DNA from: Phycisphaerae bacterium
Lineage (GTDB): Bacteria; Planctomycetota; Phycisphaerae; Phycisphaerales; UBA1924
DNA length: 63,582 nucleotides
Direction of reading: 5' to 3'
NCBI GenBank assembly: GCA_016873295.1
Contig: VGXM01000016.1
Coordinates: 1 to 63,582, forward strand
Shown: positions 1-9,000 of the stretch, in pieces
Layout: every line of letters begins with the position of its first letter
How positions within the stretch are numbered: the first letter of the stretch is position 1
The notes under the pieces: generated by a model
What the model saw: the letters and a program-made list of their open reading frames with translations, nothing else
Database searches by the model: none
Told to the model about the DNA's origin: nothing
Made by a program: the position numbers and the translations under genes

Positions 1-186
1 CAGGCAGGCTCCTCCGCTCGGACTCGCTTCGCTCGCCCTCGCTCCGTCGCCCGCCTGCACGCGGGGAGAGGGGTTGGTAGACTCAGTTGCCCTCACTCAA
101 CCTGGTACATGAATCCCAGGCAGGTCAGGATGGTCGGGTGTGGGCTCCGGTGGCATGATCGGGTCGGAACGCCCCGGCGGGGCGCT
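1..186. other. Non-coding left edge of window
   Basis: No convincing gene is visible here. Open frames lack protein-like composition and only mirror one another. The first 60 bases contain short CTCGC-type direct repeats. The region stops at the left terminal repeat of the transposase element, so it may be the end of a neighbouring unit outside the window. Confidence 0.4.
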
Positions 187-240
187 GGGCTGTAGCCACG
201 GGTGGAGCACGGCCGCTCGGGGGCCGTGCGGAACCCGTGG
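187..240. repeat. Left terminal repeat/hairpin of the IS200/REP element
   Basis: Bases 187-208 match the reverse complement of 821-842 with one mismatch, so the transposase lies between 22-nt inverted repeats. The left copy continues into a two-tier hairpin: CCACGGGT (196-203) pairs with ACCCGTGG (233-240), and inside it CACGGCC (208-214) pairs with GGCCGTG (222-228), separated by a symmetrical 4-nt internal loop. Such imperfect hairpins are what REP-associated tyrosine transposases recognise (family knowledge). Confidence 0.75.
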
Positions 241-260
241 GGGACGTGGTTCTTTGTATT

Positions 261-288
261 CTCCTCTTGCCCCGTAGGGGCAAAGGAG
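261..288 (+). promoter_or_regulatory. Hairpin sequestering the transposase ribosome-binding site
   Basis: Bases 261-273 pair with 277-288 around a GTA loop: 12 pairs with one bulged C at 266. The right arm contains the Shine-Dalgarno sequence AAAGGAG, which ends 4 nt before the GTG start at 293. Translation is therefore expected to be blocked when the hairpin forms, a known way of keeping IS200-type transposases silent. Confidence 0.6.
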
Positions 289-292
289 TCCC

Positions 293-745
293 GTGCCCGG
301 TACTTTCTCTCAACTGCTGCTCCATGTCGTTCTCTCGACGAGGGGCCGCTCGCCCTGGATCAGCGCGGAGGTCTCGGCACGCCTCTGCCTGTACATCGGG
401 GGCATCGTCCGGGCCGAGAAGGGCGTGCTCTACGACATCGGCGGCGTCGAAGACCACGCCCACCTGTACCTGCGGTGGAGGCCCGACGGGGCGGTCTCCG
501 ACCTGATGCGCACCGTCAAGGGCCGTTCGAGCAAGTGGGTTCACGAGGAGTTCCCCTCCCTGCGCGAGTTCGCGTGGCAGGAGGGGTACAGCGTGTTCTC
601 GGTCAGCAAGTCGCAGGAGGGGGCGGTGAAGCAGTACATCGCCGGTCAGGCGAAGCATCACAGGAACGAGGACTTCAGGTCCGAGCTCCTTCGCATCCTC
701 CGCGCCCACGGCGTGGAGTTCGACGAGCGGTACGTGTTTGAATGA
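293..745 (+). CDS. IS200-like / REP-associated Y1 transposase
   Basis: This 150-residue protein has the size and layout of Y1 (HUH) single-strand transposases. The start MPGTFSQLLLHVVLSTRGR corresponds to the usual first strand and helix. DHAHLYL supplies the His-x-His metal-binding motif, and KQYIAGQAKHH in the last third holds the likely nucleophilic Tyr. It moves single-stranded DNA by a 5'-phosphotyrosine intermediate (family knowledge). The GTG at 293 is chosen because AAAGGAG lies just before it. No TnpB partner is present. Inverted repeats on both sides fit a REP-associated (RAYT) enzyme better than a classical IS200 with subterminal hairpins only. The frame appears intact. Confidence 0.88.
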   Translation: MPGTFSQLLLHVVLSTRGRSPWISAEVSARLCLYIGGIVRAEKGVLYDIGGVEDHAHLYLRWRPDGAVSDLMRTVKGRSSKWVHEEFPSLREFAWQEGYSVFSVSKSQEGAVKQYIAGQAKHHRNEDFRSELLRILRAHGVEFDERYVFE

Positions 746-820
746 CCCGAGCCACCGACGGCTCGCCCTCCGCACCTCCGGGGCGGGGTCGTGCTCATCG
801 TCTTTCACGGATTGCGCTGC

Positions 821-878
821 GCTCCACCCGTGCCTACAGCCCGCGGCCCCGATGGGGCCACGAGGCAAGCCCCGCGGA
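821..878. repeat. Right terminal repeat/hairpin of the IS200/REP element
   Basis: Bases 821-842 are the inverted partner of 187-208 (21 of 22 identical). Directly after, CCGCGG (841-846) can pair with CCGCGG (873-878), and GGCCCC (845-850) with GGGGCC (854-859) around GAT, giving a second hairpin. The 746-956 interval holds nothing else recognisable. Confidence 0.7.
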
Positions 879-956
879 ATCGAACGCAACCACGAGGTCT
901 TGGACGATGAACTCGTGAAGAAGGTGCAGCGGCGCCCGACGCCCTGCCCAACCCGC

Positions 957-2024
957 TCACGTCGCCCGCGCCCTCTTCACGCCCGCCAGCACATCCGCCT
1001 GACGGTCGGCGTGATAGCTCGACCTCACGAGCGGACCGCTCTCCACCACCGCGAACCCACGCCGCAGCCCCTCGGCCTTGAACAGGGCGAACTCGTCCGG
1101 CGTCACCCAGCGGTCGACGGGCAGGTGGTTCCGCGTGGGCTGGAGGTACTGCCCGATCGTGAGGACGTCGCAGGTTCCGGCGACGCCCTGGCGTGACACG
1201 CGCGTCGCCGACTGCACCTCGTCGATCAGGTCGAGCACCTCCCGGTCGCGCTCCCCGATCCCCACCATCACGCCGGTCTTGGCCACCAGCCCCTGCTCCT
1301 TCACGCGGCGCAGCAGTTCGAGGCTGCGGTCGAACTTGGCGCTGGGTCGGACGGCGGGGTACATGCGGCGGACCGTCTCGAGGTTGTGGTTGATGATGTG
1401 CGGGCGCGCGTCGATCACCATCTGCAGGGCGGCCCAGTTGCCCTCGAAGTCCGGGATCAGCACCTCCAGCGACATGCCCGGGCAGGCGTCCTTGACCCGG
1501 ACGATCGTCTGGGCCCAGATCCCGGCCCCGCCGTCGGGCAGTTCGTCGCGGTTCACGCTCGTGATGACCAGGTGCCTGAGGCCCCCGGCCCGATGCATGA
1601 GGCGGATCGACTCGGCGACACGGGCCGGCTCGTCGCGGTCGAGCGTGGGCGGGCGACCCGTCTTGACGTTGCAGAACCCGCAGGCGCGCGTGCAGGTGTC
1701 GCCCAGGATCATGATGGTCGCGACGCCGCGGGCCCAGCACTCGCCCATGTTCGGGCAGCCCGCCTCCTCGCAGACGGTGAAGAGGCGGTGCCGGGTGAGG
1801 TTGTCCTTGAGCCTTGTGTACCCCTCGCCGCCGGGCACGCGGGCCCGCAGCCAGGGCGGCTTGTGCTTGGGGGCGATCCGGTCCTTCCCGTCCCGGTTGT
1901 TGAGCACCATGTCGGTCAGGCTGAGCACGGGGGCCGCCACGGTCTTGAGAGGGTCGCCGCCCGGCGGGCGGGGATGCCGCCCGACCTCTCCCGGCGAGCC
2001 CGCGTTGGCGTCGGATCCGATCAT
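957..2024 (-). CDS. lipA: Lipoyl synthase (radical SAM)
   Basis: LipA inserts two sulfur atoms into octanoyl-lipoyl domains of 2-oxoacid dehydrogenases and the glycine cleavage system. The protein has [13 protein letters not shown], the N-terminal auxiliary-cluster CxxxxCxxxxxC motif, then [11 protein letters not shown], the radical SAM CxxxCxxC motif, and the conserved start of the fold [21 protein letters not shown] 2024 is chosen because GGTGA lies 7 nt upstream; ATG 1910, just before the conserved part, is the main alternative (317 aa, the more usual length). The open frame extends further up to 2276, but that part is Arg/Gly-rich and not protein-like. No lipB is adjacent. Confidence 0.95.
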   Translation of the reverse strand: MIGSDANAGSPGEVGRHPRPPGGDPLKTVAAPVLSLTDMVLNNRDGKDRIAPKHKPPWLRARVPGGEGYTRLKDNLTRHRLFTVCEEAGCPNMGECWARGVATIMILGDTCTRACGFCNVKTGRPPTLDRDEPARVAESIRLMHRAGGLRHLVITSVNRDELPDGGAGIWAQTIVRVKDACPGMSLEVLIPDFEGNWAALQMVIDARPHIINHNLETVRRMYPAVRPSAKFDRSLELLRRVKEQGLVAKTGVMVGIGERDREVLDLIDEVQSATRVSRQGVAGTCDVLTIGQYLQPTRNHLPVDRWVTPDEFALFKAEGLRRGFAVVESGPLVRSSYHADRQADVLAGVKRARAT

Positions 2025-2291
2025 GACGCTGTCACCGTAGGGAGATCGGCCGTCCCCCCACCGGCGGCCGCCCCGATTCGTTGATTTCTCGGACCCAGTA
2101 AACCGCCGGGCCCCGGCTGGTCGATCCTCATAGTCCGGGAACTCGCGGCGGAGCCGTCGACCTTGCCCGCGAACCGGCCCCGTGGCCGGTTGGTATTGGC
2201 TAGCATCCCGCCCCGGCACCGCGGTATGCGGACAGGATGCGAACAGGTCGCAGTCGGGTTCGAGAGTCGTCGACACGGCAAGGAGTGCGGC

Positions 2292-3938
2292 GTGAGCGAG
2301 CTGGAACGAGCCACCACGGAATCAGCATCGACGTCGACCCCCGGCTGCGGAGGGCCGAGCCTGGACGTGGCCAGACTCGTCGTGATGGCCGGCGTCGCGG
2401 GCACGGCACTCACCGGGCTCGTCGGCTGCGAAACGGACAGCTTCATCGACCCGAGCGTCACCGGCCGCTGGGAATACACCCCCACCCGCGTCCCGATCCT
2501 GGACCGGATCTCCGTGATCGAGGGCGCGCCGGAAGAGACGATCGAGTACTCCGAGCCAACGCCCGAGGACCTGCTCCCGGAGGTCGGCGACTACCGGATC
2601 GGACCGGGCGATGAGCTGTCGATCACGGTGTTCGACCTGGCCGCTCAGAACGAGCGCCTTGACTTTCCCCGCGTCGTCGACCTCCGGGGCGTCATCAACA
2701 TTCCGCAGTCCGGGGACGTCTCGGTGGTGGACCTCACGACCGAGCAGGCCAAGGCGGCGATCGTCGACGCCCTGCGCGCCCGCGCGGGCATTCTCGACCC
2801 GTTCGTCGCCGTGGTGGTGTCCCAGCCCCGGCAGTCGTTGTTCCACCTGGTCGGCGGCTTCGAGAGGCCGGGCCCGGCGATCCTGACCAAGCCCGATCTT
2901 CGGCTTCTCGAGGCGCTGTCGCTGGGGGGGCGCTACTCGGAGTCGATGCGCGAGGTGCTGGTGGTGCGCCAGGTCGCGCTCCGCGAGGGCGTGACCGGGG
3001 TCCCGGGCGCCGCGCCCGCACCGAGCGCCCCCGTGGCGACGCCGCCCGCGCCCGCGGCGCCGCCGCAGGGCCAGACGCTGATCGACCTCGTCGAGCAACT
3101 CTCCCGCCCGACGTCCCCCGGCGGGACGCCGCCGCCGGTGCAGCCGGAGCAGGCGCCGCCACCGGCGGAGAAGCCCGCGGCCCCACCCCCCGAGCCCAAG
3201 ATCGACCTGCCCCTGGGCGGCATGTCCGTCGTCGGGCCGGCCCTCACGCAGCCGGAGCCCGCGCCGCCGCCGCCGGCGATCGATCTCCCCGACGCACGGG
3301 CGCCGCGGGCGCCCACCGGGGCAGCGCAGCCGGCGCGGCCCGTGCCGCGGTGGGTGTTCCTCAACGGCGAGTGGGTCAAGACCGGAGGTACCGCCGGCCC
3401 GACGGGCGCGGCGGGCGGGCCGTTGTTGCCGGCCATGACGCAGCGCGTGATCCGAGTCCAGCTCAGGCCGCTGCTCGCGGGCGACGCGCGGTACAACATC
3501 GTCATCCGGTCGGGCGACACCATCCGCCTGCCCCAGCCCGAGCAGGGTCTGGTGTACATGTCGGGCCAGGTCAATCGAGTCGGTCCCGTCGCGCTCCCCG
3601 AAGCAGGGCGGATGACGCTGACGCGGGCCATCGATTCGGCGGGGGGATTGGCCGGACTGGCCATCCCCGAGCGTCTCGACCTCACGCGTGTCGTCGGGGA
3701 CGGGCAGCAGGCGATCATCCGTCTGAACTACCGGGCGATCGCCGAGGGCACGCAGCCCGACCTGTACCTGAAGCCGGACGATCGCATCAACGTCGGCACC
3801 AACTTCTGGGCGTTGCCGCTGGCGATTCTGCGCAACGGGTTCCGAGCCACCTACGGGTTCGGTCTGCTCGTCGACCGCAACTTCGGCTCCGACGTCTTCG
3901 GCGTTCCGCCCGAGGCCAACGCTCGCTTCGGTCGCTGA
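2292..3938 (+). CDS. Polysaccharide export outer-membrane lipoprotein (Wza/SLBB family)
   Basis: This 548-residue protein is the probable outer-membrane export channel of the polysaccharide locus. The GTG at 2292 follows AAGGAG. A signal peptide ends in the lipobox LVGC with Cys46 as lipidation site. A Poly_export domain (about 97-178, [15 protein letters not shown]) and a first SLBB domain ([14 protein letters not shown]) follow. Next comes a long Pro/Ala-rich insertion (about 235-380), then a second SLBB ([20 protein letters not shown]) and a C-terminal segment with LKPDDRINV. The Pro-rich insertion makes it longer than E. coli Wza (about 380 aa). It opens a same-strand run of polysaccharide genes. 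Confidence 0.85.
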   Translation: MSELERATTESASTSTPGCGGPSLDVARLVVMAGVAGTALTGLVGCETDSFIDPSVTGRWEYTPTRVPILDRISVIEGAPEETIEYSEPTPEDLLPEVGDYRIGPGDELSITVFDLAAQNERLDFPRVVDLRGVINIPQSGDVSVVDLTTEQAKAAIVDALRARAGILDPFVAVVVSQPRQSLFHLVGGFERPGPAILTKPDLRLLEALSLGGRYSESMREVLVVRQVALREGVTGVPGAAPAPSAPVATPPAPAAPPQGQTLIDLVEQLSRPTSPGGTPPPVQPEQAPPPAEKPAAPPPEPKIDLPLGGMSVVGPALTQPEPAPPPPAIDLPDARAPRAPTGAAQPARPVPRWVFLNGEWVKTGGTAGPTGAAGGPLLPAMTQRVIRVQLRPLLAGDARYNIVIRSGDTIRLPQPEQGLVYMSGQVNRVGPVALPEAGRMTLTRAIDSAGGLAGLAIPERLDLTRVVGDGQQAIIRLNYRAIAEGTQPDLYLKPDDRINVGTNFWALPLAILRNGFRATYGFGLLVDRNFGSDVFGVPPEANARFGR

Positions 3939-4164
3939 CGCGCAAGTCCGGCCGAACGTCGCTCCAGGGAGCGCCGGGGCTTCACAGGGGCCATGGAACG
4001 GCCGACGGTTAGTGTCAGACCCGGCGCCACCCGACGCCGCATGCGCGTTGGCCCGCGGCGGACGGGAGATGTTCGGGTAACCATTCACCCTCCGAACCGG
4101 CGGCGTAAGGCGGGCGTAGCAGGCGGGTGGATCGGGCCCCGGCCCGTGAGGAGCAGAGCCGGAG

Positions 4165-6012
4165 ATGATGTCAACCGCGGCGGCCCCAGCCTCAACCCGA
4201 CGCGACCCGACGCGAGGCGATCGGCTCGCGCTGGCGTTGTCGCGGATCGGCGAGCCCGGCGCGCTCGCCGCCGCGGCGCTGGTGACCATCGCGTTCCTGC
4301 TGCTCTTCTATCGCTGGTTCCTGACCCAGCACCGGCACAGCATCGAGGCCATCGAGGATTGGGGGCACGCGTACGCCATCCCGGTGATCAGCGGGTTCCT
4401 CATCTGGCGGCAGCGTGACGAGCTGAAGCGCATCGCGGTGCGCGTCTTCTGGCCCGGGCTGGCCGTCATGCTGGCGGGGATCGCGGCGTACTTCTTCGCG
4501 GTCGTGGGCATCAAGAACCACATGCTCCAGGGCCTGAGCATGATCCTGGCGCTGTTCGGGCTGGCCCTGTTGCTGCTGGGCGTCGAGCCGATGAAGCGGC
4601 TGTTCCTGCCGATCGCCTACCTGGTGTTCGGCGTCACGGTGTCGGAACGGATCATGATCGAGATCACGTTCCGCCTGCAGCTCATCGCCGCCGAGGGCGG
4701 CTGGGCGATCCTGAGCATGGTCGCGCCGCTCGCCGGGTTCACGGTCGACCTCAAGGGCAACACGCTGCACCTCTTCCCGCGGGGCGGGGCGCCGATCCCG
4801 CTGGACGTGGCCGAGGCGTGCTCCGGGATGCGCATGGTGATCGCGTTCTTCGCCCTGGCGGGGGCGGTGGCGCTGGTCGCGTGTCGGCACTGGTGGCAGC
4901 GTTTCGCGGTGCTGCTGCTCGCGGCGCCGGTGGCGATCTTCCTCAACATGATCCGCGTGGCGGTGCTGGGCGTGCTGAGCCTGTGGGACCGCGACCTGGC
5001 GACCGGCGACGTGCACATGCTCATCGGCACGCTGCTGCTCGTCCCGGGGCTGGGGTTGTTCATGCTCGCGGTGTGGGTCCTGCACAGGGCGGTGAGCGAC
5101 GAGCCGCCTCGGCCCGCCCGACTCCCGCCGGTCATCGGGGCGCCCTCGCCGCGGGGGACCTGGGTCGCCGCGGTCGCGGTCGCGGTCGGGGTGCTCACGG
5201 CGTCGGCGGCGGGGTTCAAGGTGGGGATCGACGCGGCGAACATCTACCTCCGCAAGCTGCCGATCCACCCGGAGAGCGGGGTGCTGGTCCGGTCGATCCC
5301 GACGGCGCTCCCCACGTGGGAGCGCGTCGGCACCGACAGGGTGGAATCGCCCGACGTCGAGAAGGCGCTGGGCACGACCAACTACGTGACGCGCACCTAC
5401 CGGCGCTCGCGCCCCCTGTCGCCCGCGCGGATCATGGACGTTCACCTGGCCTACTACACGGGCATGGTCGACACCGTCCCGCACGTGCCCGACCGCTGCT
5501 TTGTCGGGGCGGGGATCCAGATCGGGCCCGAGGGCTCGCGGGTCGTCCCTGTCCCCCTCGACCGCTCCGGGTGGTCCGAGTCCGGGGACCCCGCCGACCC
5601 GCGGCGCGGCCGGGTGTGGACGGTGCCCATGCGCAACGAGTTCGGCGCCCGCGTGGGCGACGTCGCGCTCCCCCGCGACATCGACCGCCTCGGGCTCCGG
5701 GTCACGCAGTTCATCCGGCCCGACGACGGGCTCTCGATGTACGCGGGGTACTTCTTCATCGCCAACGGGGCCGCCGTGGACAGCGCCGGGGGCGTGCGCC
5801 TGCTCGCCTTCGACCTCGAGTCTCGATACGCGTACTACCTGAAGGTACAGTTCAACGGCGTGACCGCCGCCTCGGCGGAGGAGCTCGCCGCCGACGCCGG
5901 CGATCTGCTGTCGGAGTTGCTCCCCGATCTCATGAAGTGCGTCCCCGACTGGGTCAGGGTCGAGAAGGGCCTGTACCCGGGCCCGGAGGGGTCGGGGGCG
6001 AGGAAGGGCTAA
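4165..6012 (+). CDS. Exosortase fused to an EpsI domain
   Basis: An integral-membrane cysteine-protease-like sorting enzyme of 615 residues. About eight hydrophobic segments (about 32-305) carry the exosortase triad: Cys219 in EACSG, Arg264 in NMIR and His284 in DVHMLIGTLLL. A final transmembrane segment (about 332-352) leads to an EpsI-type (DUF3485) periplasmic domain with YYTG and PHVPDRCFVG. Exosortases process PEP-CTERM-like tails and usually sit in EPS loci, as here (family knowledge). ATG 4165 follows CGGAG; the second ATG is equally possible. No PEP-CTERM substrate was recognised in the window, so its target is unknown. The next gene follows after 25 nt. Confidence 0.9.
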   Translation: MMSTAAAPASTRRDPTRGDRLALALSRIGEPGALAAAALVTIAFLLLFYRWFLTQHRHSIEAIEDWGHAYAIPVISGFLIWRQRDELKRIAVRVFWPGLAVMLAGIAAYFFAVVGIKNHMLQGLSMILALFGLALLLLGVEPMKRLFLPIAYLVFGVTVSERIMIEITFRLQLIAAEGGWAILSMVAPLAGFTVDLKGNTLHLFPRGGAPIPLDVAEACSGMRMVIAFFALAGAVALVACRHWWQRFAVLLLAAPVAIFLNMIRVAVLGVLSLWDRDLATGDVHMLIGTLLLVPGLGLFMLAVWVLHRAVSDEPPRPARLPPVIGAPSPRGTWVAAVAVAVGVLTASAAGFKVGIDAANIYLRKLPIHPESGVLVRSIPTALPTWERVGTDRVESPDVEKALGTTNYVTRTYRRSRPLSPARIMDVHLAYYTGMVDTVPHVPDRCFVGAGIQIGPEGSRVVPVPLDRSGWSESGDPADPRRGRVWTVPMRNEFGARVGDVALPRDIDRLGLRVTQFIRPDDGLSMYAGYFFIANGAAVDSAGGVRLLAFDLESRYAYYLKVQFNGVTAASAEELAADAGDLLSELLPDLMKCVPDWVRVEKGLYPGPEGSGARKG

Positions 6013-6037
6013 ACCGCCCGAGCAGGAGACAGTCACC

Positions 6038-9000
6038 GTGGCATCCAAGGTCAACACACGCTTCGTCGTCATTCTCTCGGTGGTGCTCGTGGTCGCGGCG
6101 GGGGCCGTGCTCGGGCTGCTGTACTCCGTGATGTACAAGAGCGCCCCGGAACTGGCGGCGTCGGGCGACAAGCTGATGGCCGCGGGGGAGTACGAGGCCG
6201 CCGCCCGCCAGTATTCCAAGGCGGTCAACAAGGAGCAGACCAACGCGGAGTGGCTGCGCAAGTGGCGTGACGCCCTGCTGCGGCTCACGCCGGAGACGAC
6301 GACGGACTACGAGGCCCGCTACGACAAGGAGTACATGCAGACGCTGCGGCAGATCGCGCTCATCGAGACCGATTCGCTGCAGGCGCAGCACGACTACCTC
6401 GGGGCCTGGCTGCGGCAGTTCGGCGACACCAACGCCGGCCGCGGGTCGTGGGAGTTCCTCGCCGGCGAGGCCCGCGGGTCCATCGCGCGGGCCGAGGCCG
6501 ATCCGGCGGTGTCCAAGGATCCGCGGCGGGACGCGCTCAAGCGCTACCGCGCCATCCCGCGCCTGCGCATCTACCTGTCGGGGCTCGACATGACCGCCGC
6601 CGAGCTTGACGAGGCCATCGCCGACGCCGGCGCCGCCCTCGAGGCCGATCCGACGGACTACGAGACGGCGTTCCTGCTGAGTCATACGCACCTCCAGGCT
6701 TCGAGCGCCGCGGCCCGCCGCGGCGAGGCCGCCGCCGAATCGGCCGCGTTCACGAGCGCCACGGAGGTCGCCCAGGCGTTCGCGCGGTCCTCGCCCGAGC
6801 ACCCCGGCGGCGCACTGCTCGAGCTGGGCCTCGAGCTCGAGGCCCTGCGCCGGAGCGTGGTCGGCGAAGGCGGGAGCCGCCCCGAGACGCGCGGGCGCGT
6901 CGAGGCCGCGACGGAGATGATGAGGCCGCGGCTGGCCCGCGTCGCCGAGCTGGTGAAGGCCCGCGGGGCCGAGGTGTTCGACACCACGCTCCTGGCGCGC
7001 TTCCAGCAGGTCGAGTCCTATGTCGACGAGCGCGGGCAGACGCCGTTGTCGCTCGACATGGCCCGATGGGCGCTCGAGCACGCGCCGCAGAGCAGCGAAT
7101 ACCTGCTCGCCGTCGCCGGCATCCTGGGCGAGTCGGGGCAGTACACCGAGGCCATTCCGTTCCTGGAGCGCCAGGTCAACCTGGCGCACGTGTCGCTCTC
7201 GTGGACCGGGCTCAAGCAGCGCTACCAGACGCCCCAGGCCATGGCCATGGCCGCCGACTTTCTCTTGAGGAGGGCCGACTCCGCCGAGGACCAGGCGGAG
7301 CGTGCCGCGGCCCTGGACGAGTGCAAGACGTGGCGCGATCGGCTGGCGCAGCGCGTCGCCGCGGACCACCCGCCGCTCCTGCTCGTCGACGGCGGGCTCA
7401 AGGCGCTCCGCGGCGACTGGATGGACGCCAAGCAGCTCCTCACGCAGTACAACTCCGTCACGAACAACGCCGACGCGGAGGGCCTGCTTCGCCTGGCGGC
7501 CGTGCACATGCGCGTCAACGAGCCGGGCGAGGCCCGCCGGCGGCTCCAGCAGTCGCTGGATCGACGCCCCGACAGCCCCCGCGCCCTGTTCATGCTCGCC
7601 GAGCTCGAGCTCCAGCTCCGCAACTTCGAGGCCGCCACCACGATCTACGAGCGGATCGCCAAGCTCGACCCCGAGAACAAGGGCGCGGCAAGCCGGCTGG
7701 CGGAGATCAACGCCGCCCTGGGCAAGGGGCAGTCCGACGATCCCGTGCTCCGCGACGTCATCGCCGCCGCCCGCAAGGCCGACGGGCTCGACGGCACGCC
7801 GGGGGATCTCGACGGGGCCATCCGCGACCTGCAGGCGGCGGCCGTGGCGCACTCCCACGACATGCGCGTGGTGTCGGAGCTGATCCGTCGCCTCCTGGAG
7901 AAGAGAGATCGCGCCGGCGCCGTCGCCGCCGTCCGCGCCGCCCAGGCCGCCAGGCCCGACGACGCGGAGTTGCGGGCCATCGAGGCGGCGCTCGCCGAGA
8001 CCGACCCCGTCAAGGCCCAGGCCGCCCTCATCGCCAACTCCGCGGCGAGCGACCTGGACAAGAACCGGGCCCTGTTCGAGCTGTACGCCCGCAACCGCCG
8101 GAACGAGGAAGCCGAGGCGATCCTGACGGAGGTGATCCGGGTGGCGCCCGACGAGCCCTGGGTGCTCGAGATGAGCTTCATGCGGGCCCTGGCCGCCAAG
8201 GACTACGCCAAGGCGGACGGGCTGGCCGCCAAGGCCGCCGAGAAGAACCTCGATCGCGTGGGGGGGCGGACGTTCCGGGCCCGCATCCGCGGGGCCCAGG
8301 GCGCGTGGAACGACGCGATCACGCTGCTGCGCGAGGGGCTCGAGCCGGGCGCCGCCACGCCGGAGTACTGGCGCCTGCTCGGTCGCACGCAGGTGGCGGC
8401 GGGGCGGACGTCCGAGTCGATCGAATCGTTCCAGCGGGCCGTCGCCATGCGGCCCAGCGACATCATCCTGACCAAGGACCTGATCACCGTCCTGATGCAG
8501 CAAGACCGGCGTTCCGACGCGCTCACGGCCGCGAGGGCCGCCGAGCGCTACGCCGGGTCCGACCTCGAGTTCTTCGAGATGCTGATGGTCCTGGAGCAGA
8601 CCGCGGGCGACAAGGCCCGCGTGGTGCAGCTCCGCGAGCGCTACCGGGTGCGCGACCCCGACCACCGCTCGAACCTGCTCGGGCTGGCGTCGGTGTACCT
8701 CGACCTGCGGCAGTCCGACAAGGCGCGGAGCGTCATCGACGGGCTCCGGCGCGACGCCGACGGGATCGACGCCGTGGCGCTCGACGCCCGCTGGCACGCC
8801 GATCGCGCGGACTACGCCTCGGCGCGCCGCATCTTCGCCGAGTACATCTCCGCGCTCCCCGACGAGCATCGGACCGCCGAGCCCTACATGACCTACGCGA
8901 CCTTCATGTACTCGATCAACGACGTCCAGACCGCCTACGTGGCCCTGCTCCAGGCCCGCAAGTACCAGTCGCCCCTGATGGAGGGCGACAAGGGCCTCGG

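Noticed and set aside
125-889. Minus-strand frame overlapping the transposase
   Set aside because: It runs through both terminal hairpins and has shadow composition, while the plus frame has clear Y1 transposase motifs.
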